A stretch of 64,000 bases of DNA from Mesorhizobium sp. M2D.F.Ca.ET.226.01.1.1 (GTDB lineage: Bacteria; Pseudomonadota; Alphaproteobacteria; Rhizobiales; Rhizobiaceae): contig NZ_RZOY02000008.1 of assembly GCF_004022705.2 (NCBI RefSeq), positions 1 through 64,000 of the forward strand, in the 5' to 3' direction. Shown one piece after another: positions 1 through 8,017 of this stretch. Positions within the stretch are counted from its first letter, which is position 1, and each line of letters starts with the position of its first letter. Position numbers and translations under genes: made by a program. Under the pieces are notes generated by a model that made no database searches, was not told the DNA's origin, and worked only from the letters and a program-made list of their open reading frames with translations.

Positions 1-973
1 TGTCGGTCCACGACGCATTGGCATCCGGTACGGCCATCAGCGCCATCGCCATGGCCTTGATCACCATGTCGTTGACCGAAAGCTTGTAGGCGGGAACCTC
101 GCCTTTGTCGGTCTTCTTCATCGGTGCGGCTGCATTCAACTGCGTGCGCAGCGCCAAAAGCGCGTCGAGCTCGCAATCCAGCGTCAGATAGAAATGCGGG
201 ATGGTGGATTTCGCCTCGACCAGGCGGCGCGCAATGGTCTTGCGCATATTGTCGTGCGGGACAAGCTCGTAGGAGCCTTCGGCGAAAAGACGCAGCACGT
301 CCCCCTCCCCCTTGAGGGGAGGGTGCCCGGCAGAAGGCCGGTCGGGAGGGGTCGGTTCGACTGGGCTCGACTTCAGGGCGGTGCCTTCTGAGGCGACCCC
401 CACCGTCCGCTTCGCGGACACCTCCCCCTCAAGGGGGGAGGAAAGCGCGGCCTCCACATCGGCTCGCAGAACGCGACCGCGCGGGCCGCTGCCTTTTATC
501 TCGCCAATCGCCAGGCCCGCCTCACGGGCCAAGCGGCGCGCCAGCGGCGTCGCGCGTCCGGCGGTCGACGATTGGCTGATCTCCCCCCTCGTGGGGGAGA
601 TGGCCGGCAGGGCAGAGGGGGGCGCGAAAGAACGGGACGCTGACGGGACAGCGCCCCCCTCTGCCGGCTTCGCCGACATCTCCCCCACGAGGGGGGAGAT
701 TGGTGCCTCACCTTGCTTGGCCTCATAAACCTCGTCATCGGCATAGATCCAGGCGACAGGCTCACCAACAGGAATGTCGACGCGCTCCTTGCCGGTGACG
801 TTGCGCAGCGTGCCGCTGGCCGGGGCGTCGATCTCCATCGCAGCCTTGTCGGTCTCGATCTCGAAGAGCACGTCGCCCTTCTTGACCTTGGCGCCCTCCT
901 CGGCGAACCAGCGCGAGATCTGGCCGGTCGCCATGTCCATGTCGACCTTGGGAAGAATGACTTCGGTCGGCAT
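1..973 (-). CDS. Dihydrolipoamide acyltransferase (E2) of a pyruvate/acetoin-type dehydrogenase complex, C-terminus outside window
   Basis: E2 core of a 2-oxoacid or acetoin dehydrogenase: it transfers the acyl group from E1 through lipoyl-lysine to CoA. My translation gives 324 open codons from the ATG at 973 to the window edge. Residues 1-78 are a lipoyl domain with ETDKAAMEI (Lys43 is the expected lipoylation site). Residues about 139-177 are the E3/E1-binding domain (ATPLARRLAREAG, then GSGPRGRVLRADVEAAL). The catalytic domain starts near 236 (NMRKTIARRLVEAKSTIPHF) and is cut off. The start is 3 nt after the E1-beta stop, so the genes are cotranscribed. Oddity: residues 91-133 and 178-226, exactly the two interdomain linkers, are encoded by two different palindromic repeat elements read in frame. 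Whether the substrate is pyruvate, acetoin or another oxoacid cannot be decided here. Confidence 0.93.
   Translation of the reverse strand, partial: MPTEVILPKVDMDMATGQISRWFAEEGAKVKKGDVLFEIETDKAAMEIDAPASGTLRNVTGKERVDIPVGEPVAWIYADDEVYEAKQGEAPISPLVGEMSAKPAEGGAVPSASRSFAPPSALPAISPTRGEISQSSTAGRATPLARRLAREAGLAIGEIKGSGPRGRVLRADVEAALSSPLEGEVSAKRTVGVASEGTALKSSPVEPTPPDRPSAGHPPLKGEGDVLRLFAEGSYELVPHDNMRKTIARRLVEAKSTIPHFYLTLDCELDALLALRTQLNAAAPMKKTDKGEVPAYKLSVNDMVIKAMAMALMAVPDANASWTD
296..442. repeat. Palindromic repeat element in frame in the E2 gene (linker 2)
   Basis: An inverted repeat of about 147 bp. The left arm has CCTCCCCCTTGAGGGGAGG and the right arm CCTCCCCCTCAAGGGGGGAGG-like sequence, with an imperfect GC-rich interior. 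It encodes E2 residues 178-226, between the peripheral-subunit-binding and catalytic domains, without breaking the frame. Elements of this style are normally intergenic in rhizobia. It differs from the element at 579-700 in the same gene. Confidence 0.85.
579..700. repeat. Palindromic repeat element in frame in the E2 gene (linker 1)
   Basis: An inverted repeat with arms 579-625 and 651-700 (ATCTCCCCCCTCGTGGGGGA and its complement, followed by GGCAGAGGGGGGCGC-type sequence). It encodes E2 residues 91-133 between the lipoyl and subunit-binding domains. The same family occurs as an intergenic element at 20233-20392, which supports calling it a mobile or dispersed repeat rather than native linker. 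Confidence 0.88.
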
Positions 974-976
974 CGC

Positions 977-1975
977 TCAGCGGACCCCTTTCACAAGGTC
1001 GCGCGCTGCGGCGATGATGTCGGGAACCTGCGGCACAGTCGCCTTTTCCAGGTCCGGATTGTAGGGGATCGGCGTCTCGGCGCCGCCGAGGCGCACGATC
1101 GGCGCATCGAGATAGTCGAATGCCTCGCTTTCGGCGACCAGCGCGCTCACCTCGGCGCCGATGCCGAGCGTCTTCACCGCTTCGTAGACGCAGAGCAGGC
1201 GCGAGGTCTTCTTCACGCTGTCGATGACGGTCTGCCGATCGATCGGCCGGATCGTGCGCAGGTCGACCACTTCGATGTCGATGCCCTCGCCTTCGAGGGT
1301 GGCCGCGGCATCGAGCGCCTTCTGCACCATGATCGAGGTGGCGACGATGGTGAGGTCGCAGCCCTCGCGGCGGATCTCCGCCTTGCCGATCGGTACGGTG
1401 TAGTGGCCTTCAGGCACATGGCCCTTCATCTTGTAGAGCAGCTTGTGCTCGAAGATCATGACCGGGTCCGGATCGGCGACCGCGGCCAGCAGCATGCCTT
1501 TTGCATCATGCGGCGTCGCCGGCTGGATGACCTTCAGGCCAGGCACGTGGCCGAGCCAGGCCTCCAGGCTCTGGCTGTGCTGCGCTGCCGCACCCGTGCC
1601 GGAGCCGGCGGGGAAACGCATCACCACCGGCACCGAGACCTCGCCGCCCAGCATGAAGCGCATCTTGGCCGCCTGGTTGACGATCTGCTCCATGGCGAGC
1701 GTGGCGAAATCCGAGAACTGGAATTCGAAGATCGGCCGCATGCCGGTGACGGCGGCGCCCACCGCGACACCCGCGCCACCCAGTTCCGAGATCGGCGTGT
1801 CGATCACCCTATCGGCGCCGTAGCGCTCGACCAGATCGCCGGTGACCTGGAAGGCGCCGCCATAGACGCCGATATCCTCGCCCATCAGGAAGACGCGCTC
1901 GTCCATGTCCATGGCGATCGCCATGGCTTCCTGGATCGCCTGGGCGTAGGTCAGTTCACGCACCGCGGCATCCAT
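977..1975 (-). CDS. 2-oxoacid/acetoin dehydrogenase E1 component, beta subunit
   Basis: Beta subunit of the thiamine-diphosphate-dependent E1 heterotetramer that decarboxylates the oxoacid (or cleaves acetoin) and acylates the E2 lipoyl group. 332 aa, the usual length. Visible family motifs are MGEDIG at 31-36 and AQHSQS at 131-136, followed by the transketolase C-terminal domain (IVVDLRT-type VEVVDLRTIRPID). The ATG at 1975 overlaps the E1-alpha TGA (TGATG); a GTG one codon upstream is possible. Second-last gene of the oxidoreductase-E1alpha-E1beta-E2 operon. PDH versus acetoin dehydrogenase is not resolvable by eye. Confidence 0.95.
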   Translation of the reverse strand: MDAAVRELTYAQAIQEAMAIAMDMDERVFLMGEDIGVYGGAFQVTGDLVERYGADRVIDTPISELGGAGVAVGAAVTGMRPIFEFQFSDFATLAMEQIVNQAAKMRFMLGGEVSVPVVMRFPAGSGTGAAAQHSQSLEAWLGHVPGLKVIQPATPHDAKGMLLAAVADPDPVMIFEHKLLYKMKGHVPEGHYTVPIGKAEIRREGCDLTIVATSIMVQKALDAAATLEGEGIDIEVVDLRTIRPIDRQTVIDSVKKTSRLLCVYEAVKTLGIGAEVSALVAESEAFDYLDAPIVRLGGAETPIPYNPDLEKATVPQVPDIIAAARDLVKGVR

Positions 1976-3003
1976 CACGCATGCTCCGTGTAAACATAGT
2001 TCTCAAGGGTGGCGATCTCGGGGGCCGGGCTCGCCTTGGCGAACTCGATACCGTCGGCGATCTCCTTGGCGACCGCGTCGCGGATCGCCTCGATGCCGTG
2101 GTCGTCGATGAAACCGAAATCGCGCAGCTCGTTCTCGAACAGCGTGATCGGATCGCGGTTCGCCATCCAGTCCTCGATCTCTTCCTTGGTGCGGTAGCGG
2201 TTGCGGTCGCTCTTGGAATGGCCGCGATGGCGGTATGTCTTGGATTCGATTAGCGTCGGCCCCTCGCCGGCGCGCGCCCGCTCGACGGCCTTGAAGGACG
2301 CCTCGGCGACCTCGGAGAAGATGTTGCCGTTCACGACGACGCCCGGCATCGAATAGGCGGCCGCGCGCTCGGCGATGTTCTTCACCGCCGTCGAGCGCGC
2401 CGTCGAGGTCGACATGCCGTAGCCGTTGTTCTCGCACACGAAGATCACCGGCAGCTTCCAGATCGCCGCCATGTTCAGCGCCTCGTGGAAGGCGCCTTCA
2501 TTGTTGGCGCCGTCGCCGAAGAAGGAGACCACGACCTTGCCGGTCTTCATCATCTTGGACGACAGCGCGGCGCCCACCGCGATCGGAATGCCGCCGGCGA
2601 CGATGCCGTTGGCGCCGAGATTGCCCTTGGCGACATCGGCGATGTGCATGGAGCCGCCGCGGCCCTTGCAGTAGCCGGTGGTCTTGCCGAAGAACTCGGC
2701 GAACATGCGGCTGACTTCGGCGCCCTTGGCGATGCAGTGGCCGTGGCCGCGATGCGTCGAGGTGATCTGGTCATCCTCGGCGAGCGGCATGCAGATGCCC
2801 ATGGCGCTCGCTTCCTGGCCGATCGACAGATGCATGGTGCCGTGGATGAGGCCGCGCATGTAGCACTCTTCCGCGCCCTCTTCGAAGCGGCGGATGAGAT
2901 ACATCTTGTGGAGCACTCCCCGGAGTTGTTCCGGGCTGTACTGGCGGTAGACGAAAGGCAGGTTGGCGCGGCTGTCGACGACGGCTTTGCGGGCTGTGGC
3001 CAT
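1975..3003 (-). CDS. 2-oxoacid/acetoin dehydrogenase E1 component, alpha subunit
   Basis: Alpha subunit of E1, which binds thiamine diphosphate and Mg. 342 aa. It has THRGHGH at 83-89 and the TPP-binding motif GDGANNEGAFHEALNMA at 163-179 ending in ENN at 191-193, plus the phosphorylation-loop-like YRHRGHSKSDRNRYR. The ATG at 3003 lies 2 nt after the TGA of the upstream oxidoreductase; a GTG at 3009 is an alternative. Closest families are pyruvate dehydrogenase (acetyl-transferring) and acetoin:DCPIP oxidoreductase alpha, which share this architecture. Confidence 0.95.
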   Translation of the reverse strand: MATARKAVVDSRANLPFVYRQYSPEQLRGVLHKMYLIRRFEEGAEECYMRGLIHGTMHLSIGQEASAMGICMPLAEDDQITSTHRGHGHCIAKGAEVSRMFAEFFGKTTGYCKGRGGSMHIADVAKGNLGANGIVAGGIPIAVGAALSSKMMKTGKVVVSFFGDGANNEGAFHEALNMAAIWKLPVIFVCENNGYGMSTSTARSTAVKNIAERAAAYSMPGVVVNGNIFSEVAEASFKAVERARAGEGPTLIESKTYRHRGHSKSDRNRYRTKEEIEDWMANRDPITLFENELRDFGFIDDHGIEAIRDAVAKEIADGIEFAKASPAPEIATLENYVYTEHA

Positions 3004-3005
3004 GA

Positions 3006-4334
3006 TCACGCCTCCACGGTGCCGTAGACGAGCTTGTCCTGGCGGGCGCGCAGCTCGGCGATCTTCGAGCCCGGCGCGGGCGCCGCATTGGCATAGGTGA
3101 TGAGCTCGCCCTTCTTGATCGGCTGGGTGACCGAACCGCCCTGCAGCAGGCCGCAGGGAATGGCGCGCGCGGCATGGGCCTCAGGCGCGGTCATGATCCA
3201 GGCGCGGTAGCAATACTCGCCAATGGCATCGAGCTTGTCGCCGGGCTTCATATCCTTCTTGGCGACGGCGCAGACCTCGGCCACCGGCTTGGCCAGCGGC
3301 ACCATGTCGGCCTTGCCGTAGAGCACGACACGGGCGCAGGTGAGCGGCACTTCGAGCGAGGTCAGGTGATAGGGGCGATGGAAGGTGAAGTAGGGGCCCT
3401 TGCCCATCTTCAGGTCTTCCATGCGCTCCGAAATGCGCGGATGCGACATGTCGGCGACGACGAAGACGCCGGGCGCCACACCCTTGCCGATCGAATAGTC
3501 GACGACTCCGACCTTCGACAGCACACCGCCATCCTTCTGAGGCACCAGCACCTTGGACAATTCGCCGAGCGTCGCGGCCGGGCCGTGCATGCCGGGCTTG
3601 TCGGGAACCAGCCCGGTGGCGTTGGCGATTGCCGCCATCTCGACCATGGTCTTCGAGCCATCGACGAATTCGACCAGCATGCGCACATTCATATGCCGGC
3701 GTTTCGCCTCTTCCTCGTAGTCGGGAGGCGTGGCGTCGATGTTGAGCGGGTTGTTCTTGCCCTTGCCGGCGGCAACGATCGGGTGACCCATGGCGGAGAC
3801 GAACTCGATCAGCTCCATGCAGGAAGACGGCTCATCGCCGGCCCCCAGAGAATAGGTGACGCCCAGACGATCGGCTTCGGCCTTGAGATAGGCGCCGATG
3901 GTAACGTCGGCCTCGACATTCATCATCACCAGATGCTTGCCGTGCTCCATAGCGCGCAGTCCGATCTCGGCGCCGACGGCCGGGACGCCGGTCGCATCGA
4001 TGACGACATCGATGAGGTCGTTGCCGATCACCAGGCTGGAATCGTTGGTAACGGCGATCTTGCCGGCCTCCATGGCCGCATTCATCGCAGAGGCGTTCGA
4101 CACTTCCCGCGCGTGACCGGTTTCCTGGAAGGCAATGTCGACGGCCCTGCTGGCCGCCGGCAGATTGAGTTCGGAAATCGCGCCGATCTCGATGCCGGAC
4201 ATATGGGCGACGCGTGTAACGATGTCGGTTCCCATTTCGCCGGAGCCGATCAGGCCGATGCGGATGGGCTTGCCGGACTTGGCGCGTTCCTCGAGGTCAC
4301 GGGCGAGGCCCGTCAACGAAATATTGGAAGCCAT
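3006..4334 (-). CDS. COG4091/DRL-family NAD(P)-dependent oxidoreductase with C-terminal SAF domain
   Basis: 442 aa. N-terminal Rossmann fold (GLIGSGEMG at 27-35), a central catalytic domain with GAGDEPSSCMELIEF and a C-terminal SAF-like domain. This is the homoserine-dehydrogenase-like COG4091 family. One branch is DRL of Brucella, known to convert 1-deoxyxylulose 5-phosphate to methylerythritol phosphate in place of DXR. Whether this copy is a true DRL or acts on another (branched) polyol derivative is unknown. Start chosen at 4334 because GGGAGGAATAA precedes it at good spacing; an extension to 4418 has no such site. First gene of the E1-E2 operon, which suggests it feeds the dehydrogenase complex a substrate (inference). 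Confidence 0.85.
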   Translation of the reverse strand: MASNISLTGLARDLEERAKSGKPIRIGLIGSGEMGTDIVTRVAHMSGIEIGAISELNLPAASRAVDIAFQETGHAREVSNASAMNAAMEAGKIAVTNDSSLVIGNDLIDVVIDATGVPAVGAEIGLRAMEHGKHLVMMNVEADVTIGAYLKAEADRLGVTYSLGAGDEPSSCMELIEFVSAMGHPIVAAGKGKNNPLNIDATPPDYEEEAKRRHMNVRMLVEFVDGSKTMVEMAAIANATGLVPDKPGMHGPAATLGELSKVLVPQKDGGVLSKVGVVDYSIGKGVAPGVFVVADMSHPRISERMEDLKMGKGPYFTFHRPYHLTSLEVPLTCARVVLYGKADMVPLAKPVAEVCAVAKKDMKPGDKLDAIGEYCYRAWIMTAPEAHAARAIPCGLLQGGSVTQPIKKGELITYANAAPAPGSKIAELRARQDKLVYGTVEA

Positions 4335-4569
4335 GCCGCTTATTCCTCCCATATCGCATGCTGTTCGATTGCCTGACGGGTATTGAACATCTGTATTTCT
4401 GTCAAGACTAATGTCCAAAGGTCAATGCTTTTCGAATTGATCGGCGCGCAACGGCGAAACGCACGGACGGCGGCCGCCTGTGCCAAGCCCAATGGAAGCG
4501 AGTGCCGGCGGTCGAATGGCGACCGTCGGCCTTTTCGCCGGCCACGAAGAGATATCTAGGCGGCGATTG

Positions 4570-5028
4570 TTACTGGCAAACGTCGACCCATACGGCACCG
4601 ACCAGGTCGGCCATGCGCTGCGGCGTGATGCGGACCGCGGCATTGGTGGCGCCGGCGGCGGGAACGACCTCGTCGAAGGGCTTGAGCGACAGGTCGCAAT
4701 AGATGGGCAGCGGCCCGGGCAGGCCGAACGGACAGACGCCGCCCGGCGGATGGCTGGTCGCTGCCAGCACCTCTTCGCCGCCGAGCATGCGCGGCTTGCC
4801 GCCCATCCTGTCCTTGAATTTGCGGTTGTCCAGCCTGGCGATGCCGCTGGTCACGACCAGCATGGTCTCGTCGCCGACGCGCAAGCAGATCGTCTTGGCG
4901 ATCTGGGCCGGCGTCACGCCATGGGCTTCGGCCGCCAGCGCCACTGTTGCCGAGCTAGCCTCGGTGACAATAACTTCGATGTCGGGCGCATGCTCGGCAA
5001 AGAAAACGCGAACCGATTCCAAGCTCAT
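4570..5028 (-). CDS. YbaK/EbsC-family aminoacyl-tRNA deacylase
   Basis: 152 aa cytoplasmic protein of the YbaK/ProRS-associated editing-domain fold, which hydrolyses mischarged aminoacyl-tRNAs (Cys-tRNAPro, Ala-tRNAPro or related). Visible family features are AQIAKTICLRVGDETMLVV, the RLDNRKFKDRMGGKPRML block and GGVCPFGLPGPLPIYCDLSL with the conserved GG-x-PFG loop. Start at 5028 is preceded by GAGGGATCG; an in-frame ATG at 5073 lacks a site. Monocistronic by spacing. The exact tRNA substrate cannot be told from sequence. Confidence 0.88.
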   Translation of the reverse strand: MSLESVRVFFAEHAPDIEVIVTEASSATVALAAEAHGVTPAQIAKTICLRVGDETMLVVTSGIARLDNRKFKDRMGGKPRMLGGEEVLAATSHPPGGVCPFGLPGPLPIYCDLSLKPFDEVVPAAGATNAAVRITPQRMADLVGAVWVDVCQ

Positions 5029-5120
5029 GGCGATCCCTCGTCTGTAGAACAGCGGCGACCCGGCGAATCGCATGGCGCAACCGCCATTGGCAAGAGCCAG
5101 GACCGGCGCATCGCGGGCAC

Positions 5121-5223
5121 TAAAGCGCGTCGCGTCTGAACGGCCTCACACGACGCGCTTTAGGTTGTTCTTCTTATGCATGTCGTTGTCCCAAAACCGC
5201 TGCGCACTTTTGGGGGACATGCA
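5121..5223. repeat. Rhizobial intergenic palindromic repeat
   Basis: Two consecutive dyads. TAAAGCGCGTCG at 5121 pairs with CGACGCGCTTTA ending at 5162, and TGCATGTC at 5177-5184 pairs with GACATGCA at 5216-5223, with CCAAAACCGCTGCGCACTTTTGG between. This composite is of the type dispersed between genes in rhizobial genomes. Confidence 0.75.
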
Positions 5224-5225
5224 CC

Positions 5226-5256
5226 AAAAAGCCCGCCGGGTAACACCGCGGCGGGC
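5226..5256 (-). terminator. Rho-independent terminator for the small HTH gene
   Basis: On the minus strand a stem GCCCGCCGCGG...CCGGCGGGC is followed by TTTTT, 25 bp past the stop of the 5282-5548 gene. Confidence 0.85.
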
Positions 5257-5281
5257 TCTCGAATGGACGCTTTTCGTGCCT

Positions 5282-5548
5282 CTATTGCTGCGTGGGCCGA
5301 TTCTCGGCGGCCGGCACTGTGATCAATTCCTCTTCCGGCATCTGCAACGCCGAGGCAATGCGCCGGAGCTTGGCGGGATCGGCGTCCTTGCCGTCCTCGA
5401 TGTCGATGATCTCGCCCACGGCGAGGCCGCAGGTCAAAGAGAGTTCCTCGATCGTATATCCCCTTGTTTCGCGAGCGGCTTTCAGCGGATTGAGGCCGGA
5501 CGCGGCAATGATGTCGTTGGAAACGGCGTTCCGTGCGGTGTTGGGCAT
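5282..5548 (-). CDS. Small XRE-type helix-turn-helix protein
   Basis: 88 aa, nearly all a Cro/C1-type HTH domain: LKAARETRGYTIEELSLTCGL, then VGEIIDIEDGKDADPAKLRRIASAL and a short acidic tail. Probably a DNA-binding regulator. The conserved second helix resembles the XRE fold, with GLAVGEIIDIEDG where the recognition helix and turn are expected. CAAGGAGTTGCC precedes the ATG at 5548. Stand-alone gene with its own terminator; targets unknown. The palindrome CCTACATGTAGG at 5693-5704 upstream is a possible operator. Confidence 0.8.
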   Translation of the reverse strand: MPNTARNAVSNDIIAASGLNPLKAARETRGYTIEELSLTCGLAVGEIIDIEDGKDADPAKLRRIASALQMPEEELITVPAAENRPTQQ

Positions 5549-5692
5549 GGCAACTCCTTGAGATGAAACAGGGTCTGATGAAATGTGGCGTTGCCTGAGA
5601 CTGGCGGGAGAATGCTCGTTAACAAATGATTTGCCAAGAGCTTAGGCCGTCACGCCATCGTGAAGCGGCATTGCGGCCGGTATCGCAGGCTA

Positions 5693-5704
5693 CCTACATG
5701 TAGG
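5693..5704. promoter_or_regulatory. 12-bp perfect palindrome between divergent genes
   Basis: CCTACATGTAGG lies in the 293-bp gap between the small HTH gene (-) and the DUF5666-like gene (+). A perfect 12-bp dyad suits an operator, but nothing else in the sequence ties it to a regulator. Confidence 0.3.
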
Positions 5705-5841
5705 GTCACGCGGCGCCCAATCAAGTTCTTTTGAAGGTCCGCGACCGGGTTTCGCCGGCATTTTCGACGCCTCGATTCGTTAGCTAGCCGTCATCGGCAG
5801 CATCCCCCCGCACCGGACATTTCACGGAAGGATCGAATACG

Positions 5842-6449
5842 ATGAATTTGAAATCGTTCGCAATTGTGCTCGGCACAATCTCAAGCGTCGTCGGCGCAAC
5901 GGAGGCGCGGGCGGCGGATGCCGCACGTATTCGAGGCACGGTCGTCAGCGTTGCCGGATCGACGCTCACGGTCGAGGATCGCGACGGCAAAACCGATGCG
6001 ATCACGCTTGCCGGCGGCTGGAAGATTTCGGGTGTCGCCAAGGCATCGGCTACCGATATCAAGCACGGCGACTTTCTCGGCATCGCCTCGGTTTCCAAGG
6101 CCGATGGCGGCAGCGGCGCGCTGGAAGTCGTGATCTTCCCGGCGGCTCTGAAGGGCACCGGAGAAGGCGACCGCGACTGGGATCTGCGGCCCAACAGCCG
6201 CATGACGAATGGCACCGTGGCCGACGTCACGGAAATCCAGGGCCGCACGGTCACGCTCACCTATGACAACGGCCAGAAGAAGCAGATCGCGATCCCGCAG
6301 GCGACGCCGATCGTGACATTCGCCACCGCCACGCCGGCGGATCTCGCGCCAGTGTGGCGGTATTCGTCAACGCCCAACGCGGCAGCAACGGCAAGCTCGT
6401 CGCGAACCGGGTGGTGGTCGGGAATCACGGCATCGCGCCGCCCATGTGA
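5842..6449 (+). pseudogene. DUF5666-like secreted protein with a frameshift near 6346-6352
   Basis: Starts MNLKSFAIVLGTISSVVG with a signal peptide (AxA-type end at TEARAADA), then two OB-like DUF5666 repeats (IRGTVVSVAGSTLTVEDRDG and NGTVADVTEIQGRTVTLTY). In the starting frame the protein changes to a low-complexity Ser/Arg tail after TPADLAP and runs to 6525. Shifting frame at about 6348-6351 restores a family-like ending (ASVAVFVNAQRGSNGKLVAN, then VVVGNHGIAPPM) with stop at 6447-6449. One base appears lost (or two gained). It may be a sequencing error or a real recent mutation. No known enzymatic role. Confidence 0.72.
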
Positions 6450-6553
6450 AGCCGGGCGCCCGCACGCCAAGGATTGCCGCGGTCCGGCCTCCCCATCGGA
6501 ATTTTTCTGCTTTAGCATCCGGTGATGCCGCACCGCGCTCCGGAATGTGTCTG

Positions 6554-7540
6554 ATGGAGATCAGCATCGAGCTTCCGGTCAGACACCGGCTGGTGCTGAT
6601 GGCCGCTCGAATCGTGCTGACCCTTCGCCATCCGGTTCTCGTTGCCCGCTTCGCCATGAGACTCGGCTATCTGCCGAACCCGGCCGCTCCGACGCGCTAC
6701 AACGAGCTGATGCTGTGGCGCAAGATCATCGACCATAATCCGCTGTTCGTGACGCTGACCGACAAGCTGGCGGCAAAGGCTCATATCCGCGCCGCCTGTC
6801 CTGGATTGCCGCTTGCCGAAACGCTATGGTCCGGCCGGAATCCGGAAGACATACCGGCGGAACTGCTTGCCGGCCAGGTCGTGGTCAAGACCAACCATGG
6901 CTGCGAGATGAACATCTTCGTTTCCGGTGGCCGGCCCGCGCGCGCGGAGATCATGCGCAAGGCAAAGCGGTGGCTCAGGAAACGCTTCGGACGACGCAGC
7001 GGTGAATGGGCGTATTGGCCTATCACCCCCACCGTTCTTGTCGAGGAGCAGCTGAAACTCAGCGGCGGTATGATCGCCACCGACAAGGTTCATGTCTGCA
7101 GCGGCGACATCAGTCATGTCTGGGCCGAGGACAAGCTTGCGGCGCGCTCGCACCTGTTCGACGGCGACGGCCGTCCGTTACCCGGACGCGATCCCGACTA
7201 TCCGCGGAAGGACCAATCCCTGCCCGTCAGTCCCGCCCTGCTCGACTTTGTCCGGCAGGCGATAGCGCTGGCGCCGCGTATCGCCGGCGACCTCGATCAT
7301 GCCAGGGTCGATTTCCTGGTGACGGACAAGGGCCTCCATGCCGGCGAAATATGCATCTATTCCGGCGCCGGCTACGGCACCTGGACCAACCCTGCGATCG
7401 CCGAGCGGCTCGAACGGTTTTGGCGGCTCGAAGACTCGGCCTATCTCAGGCGACAGCATCGCGGGTTAAGCCGCCTCTATGCCGAGGCGCTGCGTGCCAG
7501 ATGCGCGCTGCGCGCAACACGAAAACAATTGCGCGCCTGA
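6554..7540 (+). CDS. TupA-like ATP-grasp protein (polysaccharide-associated)
   Basis: 328 aa with the TupA-type ATP-grasp pattern: RYNELMLWRKIIDHNPLF and TDKLAAKAHIRA, the nucleotide-binding strand QVVVKTNHGCEMNIFV, PTVLVEEQL and the acidic metal site HARVDFLVTDKGLHAGEI. Members ligate amino acids to polymers (TupA, teichuronopeptide) or sit in exopolysaccharide loci. Here no biosynthesis cluster surrounds it. The start at 6554 (MEISIELPV) is uncertain; MCL at 6545 or an extension to 6446 are open. The substrate cannot be predicted. Confidence 0.78.
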   Translation: MEISIELPVRHRLVLMAARIVLTLRHPVLVARFAMRLGYLPNPAAPTRYNELMLWRKIIDHNPLFVTLTDKLAAKAHIRAACPGLPLAETLWSGRNPEDIPAELLAGQVVVKTNHGCEMNIFVSGGRPARAEIMRKAKRWLRKRFGRRSGEWAYWPITPTVLVEEQLKLSGGMIATDKVHVCSGDISHVWAEDKLAARSHLFDGDGRPLPGRDPDYPRKDQSLPVSPALLDFVRQAIALAPRIAGDLDHARVDFLVTDKGLHAGEICIYSGAGYGTWTNPAIAERLERFWRLEDSAYLRRQHRGLSRLYAEALRARCALRATRKQLRA

Positions 7541-7566
7541 CTGATCGCGCGCAGCCGAATGACACG

Positions 7567-7598
7567 GAAATGGCGGCCGTCCAGGACGCCGCCATTTC
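7567..7598. terminator. Perfect hairpin between convergent genes
   Basis: GAAATGGCGGC and GCCGCCATTTC form an 11-bp perfect stem around a 10-nt loop that can itself pair GTCC/GGAC. It lies between the ends of the ATP-grasp gene (+) and the small membrane gene (-). There is no clear T-run on either side, so bidirectional termination is inferred only from position. Confidence 0.4.
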
Positions 7599-7620
7599 AG
7601 GTCATAGCTCGTTGAACCGA

Positions 7621-7923
7621 TCAGCGCCGACTGATGAGCAGGCCAGCCAGCAGCCCGACCACGACCAGCCCGACAGCGGCGGCCGTCGCCGGATGATCGC
7701 GCGCCGTCCGCTCGAGCGCCCTGCCCCTGCGCCTGATCGCCGGCAGCGCCTCGTGCAGGCGATCGGCGAGTTGCGAATAATAGTCGGACGCCGCCTCGCG
7801 GCCGTCCTCGTAATAAGCGTCGCCGCGCCTGGCCAAAACCTTCTTGAGATCGTTCAGTTGCCGGGAGAGCGTCGCGACCTGCCTGTCGAGATCAAGATCG
7901 GAAAGGGTCGAAAACGATGCCAT
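7621..7923 (-). CDS. Small membrane-anchored protein, DUF883/ElaB-like
   Basis: 100 aa. The N-terminal two thirds are helical and charged (DLDLDRQVATLSRQLNDLKK, SQLADRLHEALPAIRRRGRA). It ends in one hydrophobic segment (TAAAVGLVVVGLLAGLLI) followed by SRR, a tail-anchored topology. This is the layout of DUF883/ElaB/YqjD proteins, inner-membrane proteins linked to stress or ribosome association in enterics; homology here is only suggested by layout. GAGAAGGA precedes the ATG. Confidence 0.75.
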   Translation of the reverse strand: MASFSTLSDLDLDRQVATLSRQLNDLKKVLARRGDAYYEDGREAASDYYSQLADRLHEALPAIRRRGRALERTARDHPATAAAVGLVVVGLLAGLLISRR

Positions 7924-8017
7924 GCTTTATGTCCTTCTCTTGGAGAAGGCCTAACGCATGGACGAAGCGCCAGTTCCGGCAGGTTGACGGAGCAGCAGCA
8001 AGCCGAATGATGGCCGG

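Noticed and set aside
713..1993. 426-codon plus-strand frame opposite E1-beta
   Set aside because: Shadow of the E1 genes; His/Asp/Arg-rich composition typical of antisense frames in high-GC DNA.
6426..6553. Longer start of the ATP-grasp gene at 6446
   Set aside because: The extra 36 residues overlap the corrected end of the DUF5666 gene and look non-homologous; family similarity starts near 6554.
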